From: Cerrena zonata
Lineage: Eukaryota > Basidiomycota > Agaricomycetes > Polyporales > Cerrenaceae
Length of the DNA stretch: 64,000 bases
Reading direction: 5' to 3'
NCBI GenBank assembly: GCA_038087015.1
Contig: JASBNA010000001.1
Coordinates: 248,001 to 312,000, forward strand
A model generated the notes under the pieces. The model made no database searches. It saw only the letters and a program-made list of their open reading frames with translations, and was not told the DNA's origin. Position 1 is the stretch's first letter. Every line of letters starts with the position of its first letter. The translations under genes and the position numbers were made by a program. Of this stretch, positions 27,380 to 38,069 are shown one piece after another.

Positions 27380-27635
27380 GAACGTGTACCAATGTATTCA
27401 CAGTTATTCTGTATTCCCATAGAGCCATCCATTGTATGTATTTTGGATATGACGTATATAACAACCAATGAGAGCGCACAGAAAATGAAAAACGCGTTTT
27501 TGACATTGATCATTACGTCCACGTGATGGGATTTCTAGTGAATGTTTCGCCTTTTGAAAGTTCGTTCACCACCTTTCTCTCCCACTGGGAGTCCTTGTTT
27601 TGTATCCCCGTTGTTTGCTTTAGGAGTGTGCTATA
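27380..27635. promoter_or_regulatory. Upstream region of the ankyrin-DysF-FYVE-RING gene
   Basis: About 255 bp between same-strand genes; it must hold the 3' UTR of the ferric reductase and the promoter of the next gene. No specific element is recognised. Confidence 0.3.
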
Positions 27636-30600
27636 ATGTCGTTGAGTGATGACGAGTCGTTTCATTACCAGGAGTTGGGCACGATAGAAGAGTACGTGTG
27701 CCGTAATTGCCAATATCTGTTGTGGCATACTGACATTCGTTCCGCACTGCTCAGAGCCACTACCCCACTTCCGGATACTCCTCCAGATACCTTGCCAGGA
27801 GACGAATCTGAGGAAGAGGCGTTTGTATATCCTGCAACATCCACCGAACCTGAATCGGATACCCTCCATCCACTTGCAACTACTTTCGAAGCGGACCATG
27901 ACGCGATACCGGAGCTAGATATACGAAATGCCACCTCAAGCCCACATCTCTCTTCTACCTCAGCGGTGGTCTCAACTGAGCTTCAAAATACTTCACCGAG
28001 TATTGTGCCTACGCCTATTACACCCAAGAGCCCTGTTCATCCTTCCCCCGCTCAGTTAGAAGCCCTTCAATCGGCTTCAGCTGCAGGTGATTTGAAGCTC
28101 CTTCAGAACCTTTTCAGGAATGCGCTACAATCCGGAGAACTGGAACCATTTGCTTTGGCAAACGATGCTTCAGCTCGTACTGGTCAGACTGCTTTGCATG
28201 CCGCTTCAAGTAGAGGTTATCTTGATGTAGTAAAGTGGCGTAAGTAATTCATCTCCAGTCCCGGATTCCGACTTATTTCTTCCTAGTTATTGAGGAGTGC
28301 GGTGCTATACCCGATATTGAAGATAAGGAAGGCGAGGTACGCATACACATTTTATTCCACTGTTCCTGACTAATCATAGTGAATAGACTGCATTGCACAA
28401 AGCCGCTCTGAACGGTCATATCCGTATCGTGACATATTTGCTACCTAACAGAGCCGACGTCCATGCTCAGGATGCTGATGGGTGGACTGCCCTCCATAAT
28501 GCATGCTCTAAGGTGTGTTGTTATGACCTTTCGTATATTGAGGGGACATTCATCGTTGGTTAATTTAACCACAGGGCTATTTGGATATTGTCAGATGGTT
28601 GTGCGAGCATGGTGATGCGGCTTCGACCAATAATGGCGTACGTGGAGTCGATGTCCAAAGTAAAGGAGGTTGGACCCCATTGAGTGAGCTTTTATTTTGG
28701 TATTTTCCATTCACAAGTTCTAAATTGTATCAGTGAATGCTGCATCCAAGGGGCACCTTCCTGTCGTTCTTTATCTTCTGAGCAAACAGTCGGCCGACCC
28801 GTTGATCCGAAATAACTGGGGTGAGACTGCGTACGATGCTGCTGCGGCTGTATTTGAAGTTTGGATATGCGAGGTACGAGATGAAATAATTTGAAAACAT
28901 AGATTCTCAAATTCTTGTCGACAGGTATTGCAAAAGGCGGAAGCAGAGAAATGGCGTGGTCCATCGGTCCCATACAATTCCCTAGCTGTGCACACGACCA
29001 TGCCGGTCCTGCTCTACGAGAATCAGCGACTTGACATGCGCATCAAGACCCTTGCTATGTCCGGTGGAAAACCTAAGTTTTCTGCTTCTGGACTTGGGCG
29101 ACGTGGCCGTCGTGCTCCATTCGAACTGAGACTTCCCCAACCAGATGATAACGGCAAAAAGGAAGTTTCTGCGTGGAGAAGCGATGTTCAATTGCCATTG
29201 CGCGAAGAACCTTTTACATTACCTATGCCAGGCGACGCATCATCGCGAGAAGGTTCCGAACGAAGTCATTTCTGGCTGTATGTCACTCTAAATCGGCTCC
29301 TGGTTAAACCACTTGACTAAATTTTGTTCAGGTCTGACTGGACGCTTGATGTAACACATCCAGGTGTTGATGCCGAACTTGGTTGGCAATATGCCCACTC
29401 TTTCGAGGATCCAGATGACCAATGGACGTCAGAACCTCCTCCTCAGCTTGAACGTCTTCTCAGTGGAAGCGGGGCTATGACAGCTGGCCTTGGTAGCTCG
29501 TCGGGCAGTAGTGGAAGAGCAGGTCCAAGTCGTGCGAACTCTTCACAATCCCACCGGTGGGTTAGACGCAGACGCTGGGTTCGTGTGATGCGTCGCAGAT
29601 TGGATATACCTCCACTTCCATTTTTGCAACCGGATGGACGGATGTACGACTTGGATGCGGATGGTCATTTAATTCCTCATGTCGAACTAGCTGAAAGCGA
29701 TTATGGCGACAACGATGGTCAGGAACTTGCATCTATGCCTAGTACAGGCCTTTCTTCTACTCAAGACTATGTGACTCGAGCACGTTATCTTGCTGGAAAC
29801 CAGAATGGCGATGCTGAAAGCTCTAATGGACAATCTTCCGCCCTCGAAGCTCGTCGTGCTATAGCTAAATTAGAACGCGCTACCACAGAACTGCGGCAGG
29901 GTGTTATTGGTGAGTGAGGTTGTTATCTTGCGAATAACAGAGTCTGAATAGGTTGCTGTAGGTGACAAAGATATTGAAAGGAAGACGCAAGCTGAGGTCC
30001 TCCTGAACGCATGGAATCGAGAACTCGAACGCAGGCGTCTTGCCGCAGGAGCTCAAGGACTCTTGATTTCTAATGATGGTAGGGTCATCGTCCACTTAAT
30101 TATTCTGACATGTCTCTAATTCAACATAGATGAGCCTGAGCTCTATGACGATGATTCTGATGACGAATCTTTCCACTATCCTGGTTCTTCGACTGAACAC
30201 ACTAGGCCATCCTCAATCCGTTCAACCGCTACCGACTACTTCGGCAGATCCTCCAGTTCTCGCGGCCCTACCGACCTTACCCCTCATTTATCTCAAGCAC
30301 CTGAATTCCGTGTGCCTACTCATGAAGCTCCGCAGAAAGTACTAACACCCAGATGGACACCCCCAACACCACATCAGGTTCATGCACAGTGGGAGAGAGA
30401 TGAAACTGTTTCGGAGTGTCGCGAATGTAAACGAAGATTTGGCTTTATTACCCGCAGAGTACGTATCCTTGTGTATTCTTGACATTCTGTTCAGATGCTG
30501 ATTTGACCCTTATAGCATGTAAGTTATTGTTTAAAATTGACTCACGACCAAAACTCACAGGAACTCTCAGCATTGTCGTCGGTGTGGTCGCATTTTCTGC

Positions 30601-31310
30601 GATCGTTGTTCTTCGTATAGGGCTTTACTTGACCCGTCTGACATCGTACAAGATCCTGCTGCTTTGGATGTCTCGTCAAGGCCAACTTCTCAGCGGGTCT
30701 GTCAGAGCTGCTATGAGGAAGTGACAGCTACCGTTCCAAATGGTTTGCATACGTCACGAACGAACACTATGGAGCGTATTGTCATCGATCAGAGAAGACT
30801 GTCAATTCCAAGCCCTACTACCGGAGACACAAGTTCTCAGATTAGCGACCTAGCTGAGTAAGTTTTTATCATTATTTTTTGTCTACTACTTGTGTGCTCA
30901 ATAACCGATTAGGTGTCCTGTATGTAATACTAATCTTTCCGAGTTGGGCACTCCCCATATGCAGGAGGCTCATGTGAAGAGTTGTCTGGAGGGCGGTGGA
31001 GGCGCGGCCCCTCCAACTGCGAAGTATTTAGTTTACAAGCTTCCCGCGGAGAGTGCGCTAATTGGAACAGAATGTGCGTTATTTATCCCCAATGGTTTGC
31101 CCGTGTCCGCTGAACGTTTTGGCTAGGTGTGATCTGCTTGGAAGAATTTGTGAAAGACTCAACAGTTGCACGTCTCAGCTGTCTGTGTAGCTTCCACAAT
31201 GGTGTGTCACTTCCTCCTTTTCTTCGACGCACTTAACTTACCTCTATTATTCAGCTTGTTTATCCTCATGGCTCCAACGTGGCCGAAGCTGCCCAGTGCA
31301 CGCTCGTTAA
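27636..31310 (+). CDS. Ankyrin-DysF-FYVE-RING protein, putative endosomal/vacuolar E3 ubiquitin ligase
   Basis: About 990 residues over some 14 exons, starting MSLSDDESFHYQELGTIEEY. Ankyrin repeats follow: GQTALHAASSRGYLDVVKWL, TALHKAALNGHIRIVTYLL, GWTALHNACSKGYLDIVRWL and GWTPLMNAASKGHLPVVLYL. LLYENQRLD starts a DysFN-like stretch, and SDWTLDVTHPG, GWQYAHSFEDPDDQW and RRRRWVRVMRRR are a DysFC-type module. The FYVE finger is CRECKRRFGFITRRHHCRRC then GRIFCDRCSS, with the PI3P motif RRHHCRRCG. A CPVC..H..C finger follows, then a C-terminal RING from CVICLEEF through SCLCSFHNACLSSW to SCPVHAR, with TAA at 31308-31310. FYVE plus RING resembles yeast Pib1, an endosomal/vacuolar E3. The ankyrin and DysF additions suggest recruitment to particular membranes (inference). 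Confidence 0.88.
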
Positions 31311-31446
31311 CGCACTACCAACGATATATACTCATGATTATCACGTCTTCACGATGTAGGGTGGATCACTTATGGTACATAGTTACTAGCACAATGGATA
31401 TATAATTACATATTGGAAATATCTTCTTGACATTTGTATCTTGCTG

Positions 31447-32459
31447 CTAATCATCGTCTTTAGGTTCGTAGAACATGCTGCGAGGTATTCGACTATCGTC
31501 AATCCGAATAACGCTGGTCAGGTCCTCGTAATCAGGTTCAATGATGTCTTGCCCCTTGCGTCCATCATCTTGATCATCTTCGAACCAGGCAGCAGGATCA
31601 TCATCACTGTCATCGTTCAGATCGTCTGAATCGTCCTCGAGATCTGAGTCTGAAGGTTTGTAGTTCCTGCAAAGATAGGGCCACCCAATTAGTTAATTGG
31701 CATCCCAATACAAGGAAACTACTCACATGAATGCCCATATCCGTTTTTCTCTTTCTTGTTGAGAGAGTACCTCCCCCTTGATAGGCAAACCCAGCCGGCG
31801 CTTCTTCTCTTCAATATGCTGTTTGCGAAGTAAATCCGCCGCATGGGCTTCTTGTTCGATCCTGACAGCTTCATCGAACGAGAAGGAACTAGCGTCCTCA
31901 TGCGTTGGCTGAATTCGTGCAGACTAGCATACATAGAGCATTCAATAAGAAAAAGTCCAGTTAGAGTGCATATAAGGAGTGACGCACATATCTAGCAAGT
32001 ATACGGCGTTTGGTGTCAATAGCCCGACTCTTGGGGACGCTGGGACTCGGAGGGCCATCGTCGGTCTTCATCTCATTGTCCTCTTCTTCCTGTCGATCAT
32101 GGATAGTCGCTTCTTGCATCATGTCCTTGATTGTGTCCACTCCAAGCTCGACTAGACGTGCTTCAATCGTTGTCTGTTCAGCAGAGAGCCGTTGAACATA
32201 CGTTGATGTTGAGGGAGCTCTGGATCATGATTAGAATTCAAACCGTATCGTCAGCCCCCAAAGTAATTAAGTTGCGATTTTTGAAAGAAAATGAGACGTA
32301 CGGTTTGGATAGGATTTCTGCATTCCGGTTATGTTGGTCTTGCAACTCCCGAATAGACATTTCCTTGACTGGTAATTTCTTGGGCCTAGGAGCGGGCAGG
32401 AACCCTGGTGGGGCGGAGGGCTTGTGGCTACGGTGTTTCGTTGGTGAGGTTGGCGACAT
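31447..32459 (-). CDS. Conserved-looking coiled protein with acidic C-terminus, function unknown
   Basis: Start MSPTSPTKHRSHKPSAPPGF at 32457-32459, then KEMSIRELQDQHNRNAEILS, spliced to STSTYVQRLSAEQTTIEARL and to SFDEAVRIEQEAHAADLLRK, then LPIKGEVLSQQEREKRIWAF. The last exon is strongly acidic (SDSDLEDDSDDLNDDSDDDP) and ends WFEDDQDDGRKGQDIIEPD and MFYEPKDDD, with TAG at 31447-31449. Exons join in frame, giving about 250 residues. The helical middle and the WFEDDQDDGRKGQ block look like conserved interaction segments. I do not recognise a named family. Charge and the absence of signals suggest a nuclear or cytosolic protein. Confidence 0.75.
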
Positions 32460-32796
32460 TGTGGTGTTTTGAAGGTTTGTTGAGAGTGTTAGTGGAAAAG
32501 TGGCCAGTGACGCGGGGCCGAATATATAGGTTGCGCGGCTGACACCTGCGATTGTATTGTTACCTCGAAGAGCCCAAATCGCAAATTCCCAGTGATCTAT
32601 ATTGGGAAGGCGTTGAGGTTGGTTGGCGAGCGCAGTGGCTGTTCATCACACGTAAAATATCTTTGCCTCACAGGTTTCGCATATAATAGGTTTAAAAAAG
32701 CAGCGTGGAGGTACATTTACATCGTTTCGAAAACAGATTTTGTCAAAACTAGATTTACAGGTGCTACTACAAGTTCCGCCCCTTTCTTTCTCCGTC
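32460..32796. other. Intergenic region between two minus-strand genes
   Basis: About 335 bp; promoter of the acidic protein gene and 3' flank of PI31. A short plus-strand frame (32592-32804) shows no motif. Nothing else seen. Confidence 0.4.
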
Positions 32797-33926
32797 TCAC
32801 ATAAACATGTCCCGCTGTTTCATCAGCTAGTTAGTGATTTTGCAATGGATGCGAACAGGAGTACAAGACTTACAGCACCGGGTGGCAGAAGGTCATCATT
32901 GTCCGGATCGTTCATGTTTCCACCTCCTGGTAAGCGACGTCCAGGGAAGGCGCCGCCGGGATGTGGGCCTAGTCCGGGGCCAACGGGATCGAATCTCGCA
33001 CCAGGAGGTGCGCCCATAGGAGGTAAGAATCCATCCCCACCCCAGGGCCCTCTCATTCCAGAACTTCCAGGATTCCTAGGTCCGAAGATTGGATGATTTG
33101 GTCCGACAAACATACCATCTCCCCCGCTAGGGCCTCCGAAAAGAGGCGTAGGTGCGAAGGGGTTACTTGGGAAAGGGTCCAAGTCGCGGCGTCCGATTTC
33201 AAGAGGGTTACGCGGAGGTATGGCGGCCCATGGATCTCCGCGCTCTGGTGCAAATGGTGGAGGTATTGGATGAGGACGTGATGGCTGGGGATCTACTTGT
33301 GGTCTCGGCGGTTGTTGATTGTTCTGCGATGTGCTGCCGCTCTCTGTGTATCCATCCTTTCTCAATCCGGGGATCAACTTTTGGATTATGGCAAGCTGGA
33401 ATTGTGATACAAAGTCTGTGATACGGTTCGAGGAGATGAACCCGTGCACCAAGGGTTGTGCATCGGAAGCAGACAAGTCATGAGGAAAGAATGACGGCGA
33501 CGTAAAGTCGTTGGTAGCGATATCAAGTGAAGCAGCTTTATCGGTCTACAAAATACATGAGAAAGGGGCTATACAGGGAATACCATAGTAAATGCGCACT
33601 TCTGCTGCGATAGCATTCACAAGCGTACGACTACCTAGCTTGGATACTTTGATAATGAATTGGAGGCTGCTCTGCTCGTGTCTGTATCTGAGAGTGTAAT
33701 GACTGGGTCCATGAGAGGTCCATTCCTCTGGCAAAACACCATCGGGAATATCACGGGCAGGGGCGTTGTCATCGACTGCAACTAAGCGGAACCCAAGTAC
33801 AAATAGAATGGTATGTGCGAGTGCAGCTACTGCATCCTGAGGTGAATCAAGCTGCTTCTTGGATGGAGGAAGTAGTTTCGGGAGTGTTGAGGTGAGGACA
33901 GAGGGATCAAGTATGTTGGAACTCAT
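32797..33926 (-). CDS. PI31: Proteasome regulator PI31 (PSMF1-like)
   Basis: Start MSSNILDPSVLTSTLPKLLP at 33924-33926. The N-terminal FP-like domain includes PQDAVAALAHTILFVLGFRL and HGPSHYTLRYRHEQSSLQFI. After one intron come FFPHDLSASDAQPLVHGFIS and FVSQFQLAIIQKLIPGLR. The C-terminus is Pro/Gly-rich: GRRDLDPFPSNPFAPTPLFG, MFVGPNHPIFG and DPDNDDLLPPGA. A last small exon gives the terminal DMFM with TGA at 32797-32799. A folded FP domain, a DPF motif, a Pro-rich tail and a HbYX-like or DMFM end are PI31 features. PI31 binds 20S proteasomes and acts as inhibitor, assembly aid or transport adaptor depending on the species. Its proteasome partners are encoded at 51-55 kb. Confidence 0.9.
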
Positions 33927-34166
33927 TTCAATAAGTCTATAGGTGACGATGGAGGTTAGTTACAAAGACAGGAGCTACAGAGTGTTCTACTACAGCTGGG
34001 CCAATCTTGGGATGAGCAACGTAAGCGAAGCCAAAATGAGGAGTTCGTCGCCCTCTTATAGCCAGACAAACAAGACCACACAAATATCCTGCAGCGCTAA
34101 CCTGGGTCTCACCACTCAACAGCCTTACACTTCACTCTCTCCACGCTTTCGCTTAAATCACCGAAA
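33927..34166. promoter_or_regulatory. Divergent promoter PI31/PRP5
   Basis: 240 bp between the two start codons. Both genes must be driven from here. No TATA box is evident. Confidence 0.5.
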
Positions 34167-37100
34167 ATGGCTCGAAGGGACAGGTCATATACACCGGATA
34201 GTCCAAATAAGAGGGTAAGACCTTCTCACCGCTCAACACGGTCACCGTCGCCAACCAGGCGCAATGCCCAAAGGCTCCCCAGATCGAGGTACGACGACGA
34301 ACGAGACAGAGATCGAGACAGGGACAGGGACCGCGAAAGAGAACGCGATAGAGACCGAGACCGAGACAGATACCGCGACGACCGTTATAGGGATGACCGA
34401 AGACGGGACCACCGCGACGACAGACGAGATGACCGCAGACGTTCAAGGTCGAGAGAACGAAGGGACCGCGACAAACCACCAACCCCTCCAAGATCTCGTC
34501 CGGATCCGCGTCCAGAACCAGAAGCCAAACCCGCCACTCCCCCAGTCGAGGATGAGAAGATAAAGGCCAAACGTGCTAAACTAGAAGCTTGGAAGAAAGA
34601 AAGAGAAGCAAAGAAAGCTTTAGATGAAGCCAAAGCCAAAGCGATGGCCTTAGCGGGCAAGTCTACTCCAGGTGCGTTTATATCTTTTTATCTCAATTTC
34701 GGAGCTACACACGACTTGATTATTCCCTCCAGTCACTACTGCTTCTTCAACAAAGCCCGGAGTGCAACTTAACCGTTCCGCGTTAACCGGACTTGGGTTG
34801 AAGGGCTTACCACTCAAGTCTGATGTTCTCAAGGCTAGCAAAGGCTTAGCCGCCATGGACGACTCTGTTGAAACCAAGCGTAAACTAGAAATGCTCGATT
34901 TGCCCGACGTTGACATGACTATGGCCGACGTACACGTTGGTGACCTCGAGGTCGATGACGATGAAGAAGAATCTGAAAAACAAGCGAAAGCTGTTGAAAC
35001 TATCGATGAAGATGACGAAATTGACCCCCTTGACGCTTTCATGAGTGGAGTCAAGGAGGAAGTCAAGAAGGTCAACCTGGAGGACATGAAGAAGATGACT
35101 ACTAACGGTGGCGGTAGAGTCCGCTTGGACGACAGAATGGCGGAAGATGGAATTGATGAAGAAGAACCTACTGTCGACGAACTTGATGCCACTGAACTCA
35201 ACCCAGAAGAAATTTTGGCACTTGCTGCGAAGAAGGCGAAGAAGAAGGATCTCGCAGCTATTGATCATGCTCGTGTTGCGTATGACCCCTTCCGCAAAGA
35301 GTTCTATATTCCACCGCCGGATATTGCTGACATGACTGACGAGGAGGCAGATCTCCTGCGTTTGGAACTGGACGGCATCAAAATTCGTGGTGTCGACTGT
35401 CCCAGGCCTGTCACGAAATGGAGCCACTTCGGTCTTCCTGCAACCTGGTAAGCTTGTCTCCCTCATATTCTGGGTTTCTTCACGCTAATAGCTCATATAG
35501 CCTGGAAGTTATCAAGAAATTGAATTACATGGCTCCTACTCCAATTCAAGCCCAAGCTATTCCCGCTATCATGTCCGGCCGCGACGTGATTGGTGTTGCG
35601 AAAACTGGTTCTGGAAAGACTATTGCTTTCTTGCTACCTATGTTCCGTCATATTAAAGACCAACGTCCTCTTGAACAGATGGAAGGCCCAGTTGCCGTAG
35701 TCATGACCCCTACCCGTGAACTTGCTGTGCAAATTCACAGGGAATGTAAACCATTCTTGCGTGTTCTTGGCCTGAGGGTAAGTGTCAATCATCCGTCTGT
35801 TTTGCTTCTTCTAATGATGATGCGTCTTTGCAGGCCGTTTGTGCGTATGGAGGTTCTCCTATCAAGGATCAAATCGCAGAGATGAAGAAGGGCGCTGAAA
35901 TCATTGTCTGTACTCCAGGACGTATGATCGATTTGCTCACCGCAAACTCCGGTCGTGTAACCAACCTCAAACGTGTCACATATCTTGTACTTGACGAGGC
36001 CGATCGAATGTTCGATATGGGTTTCGAGCCTCAGGTCATGAAGATTGTCAACAATATCCGACCAGACCGTCAAACAGTCCTTTTTTCCGCCACATTCCCC
36101 AGGCAGATGGACTCTCTCGCCCGAAAGATCCTTCGCAAGCCTCTCGAAATCACTGTTGGTGGTCGATCCGTTGTCGCACCGGAAATTGATCAGATCGTTG
36201 AAGTACGTGACGAAGAGTCCAAGTTCAACCGTCTACTCGAGATCCTCGGTCAGACTTACAACGAAGATCCCGAGAGCCGTACTCTTATTTTCGTCGATAG
36301 GCAAGAGGCTGCTGATAACCTGTTGCGAGAGCTCATGCGCAAAGGGTACCTGTGTATGTCACTTCATGGTGGCAAGGATCAGGTTGACCGAGACTCGACT
36401 ATTGCTGATTTCAAGGCAGGAGTTGTCCCTATTGTCATTGCTACCTCGGTCGCGGCAAGAGGTCTTGATGTCAAGCAACTCAAGTTGGTTATCAACCATG
36501 ATGCACCGAATCACATGGAGGATTATGTCCATCGTGCTGGACGTACTGGTCGTGCTGGAAATAAGGGTACATGTGTTACTTTTATCACTCCTGAGCAGGA
36601 TAGGTACTCAGTTGATATCTATCGAGCTCTCAAGGCTAGCAATGCAAGTATGCCCAAAGAGCTAGAGGAACTTGCCAATGGTGAGTGCCGTATTCCTCCA
36701 CACGCACGGATAACGATATGCTGATGATGACATCATACAGGCTTCCTGGAGAAAGTTAAAACTGGCAAAGCCAAGGTTGCTGGCTCTGGGTTCGGTGGCA
36801 AGGGTCTCGATCGTCTTGACCAAGAACGTGACGCGAAGGAGAGAGCTGAACGTAAGGCGTACGGCGAACCCGAAGACGAGAAGCCTGCAGCTGCAGCTAC
36901 AGATGAACCTGCCAAGGCAGCGGGAGCGGCTGCCGCCGGTACAACCGACGATATGACATTCGGAACCTTCAAAGTCGAAGTCAAGCGGGGACCTGCACCA
37001 GACTCTTCGAAGGGTCAACTCGGTGTCGCCGGCGCTGCACTGGCAGCCAGGCGTCTCGCACAAGCCAAGGAAGAAGAGAAGATCCAAAGCTCTCTTCGCG

Positions 37101-37643
37101 AGGCCGAAGCTGCTGCCGCTCGTGCTGGTAAGGATACCGCTGCACACAAACAAGCTCTCAGCGTTGTCGCGAAACTCAACGCTCAATTGCGTGCTCATAA
37201 ATTGGTCGCTCAGTCACAACTACAGCTTTTGCAAGAGGACCCGAGGAAAAATTCGACTACCGATGCTACAGAGTTCCATGCTATCATTCCTATTAACGAT
37301 TACCCGCAAAAGGCCAGGTGGCGTGTTACCAACAAGGAGACTATGGTTCAACTCATCGATATGACGGGTGCTTCTGTTACTAACAAGGGTATCTATTACG
37401 AGTCTTCGAAGGAGCCACCTCCGGAGGGACCTCCCAAACTTCATTTGCTCATCGAGTCCAACGAAGAGCGGCGGGTATGTACCTTCATCTCTATATACAT
37501 CACTGGACAGTTACTTATTTTTTTTGCAGGTCGAGCAAGCTGTCCGCGAAATCAAACGACTTCTCATCGAAGCATCAGCCGCCGCTTTGCAAGCAGAGAT
37601 GCGGAACCCGACAGCAACCGCTGGGCGATACAGTGTTGTATAG
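34167..37643 (+). CDS. PRP5: DEAD-box ATP-dependent RNA helicase PRP5 (DDX46), spliceosome
   Basis: About 1,030 residues, starting [20 protein letters not shown]. The N-terminus is an RS/RD-rich low-complexity arm (34300-34480). After acidic stretches comes the Prp5-type pre-helicase segment ([20 protein letters not shown], then [17 protein letters not shown]). Helicase motifs are complete: [10 protein letters not shown] (Q), AKTGSGKT (I), [10 protein letters not shown] (Ia), [19 protein letters not shown] (II), [10 protein letters not shown] (III), [10 protein letters not shown] (V) and [10 protein letters not shown] (VI). The C-terminal domain ends in a KH-like segment and EAIIP-type block ([20 protein letters not shown]), then [10 protein letters not shown] with TAG at 37641-37643. 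Prp5 remodels U2 snRNP so that it can bind the branch site. The gene looks intact. Confidence 0.96.
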
Positions 37644-38069
37644 AGATGGCTTTTCATGCATCCTCGGTGTGCTCTTTGTTTTTATTCTTTCTATCTAGTG
37701 GGCTCCACATGTCTCGTTCTCGCAGAATCGCGGCATTTGACGCGATCGAATGGATCCTCATACCAACACCCTTTCTTTCTTGCTGCTGTATCGTGAGTCA
37801 AGTATCCTCGTTTATCATATTGTAATAAGACATCACTTGGTCGTGCTGACTGGATTCTTTTTCTTAATTGAATTCGTCTGAAAATTGCATCTCGTTCGTG
37901 TGGTGAGCATATCTTCACAATAACGCTTGGATGGTAATTCCATTCAACACAGGTGAAAGACTGTCGGGACGTTAGAGCTTTGCGTGATATCAAGGTATGA
38001 GTATATGTGCAGAAAAGGATAATACAACATCGGTAGCAAAGGGCAATCCAACAAGAGAAAACAAGGTTA
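37644..38069. other. Convergent intergenic region PRP5/NSP1
   Basis: About 425 bp shared 3' flank; no supported gene. Confidence 0.4.

Noticed and set aside
34264..34563. Alternative frame rich in Thr and Glu over the PRP5 N-terminus
   Set aside because: It is a by-product of the RD/RS-repeat codons in the true frame.
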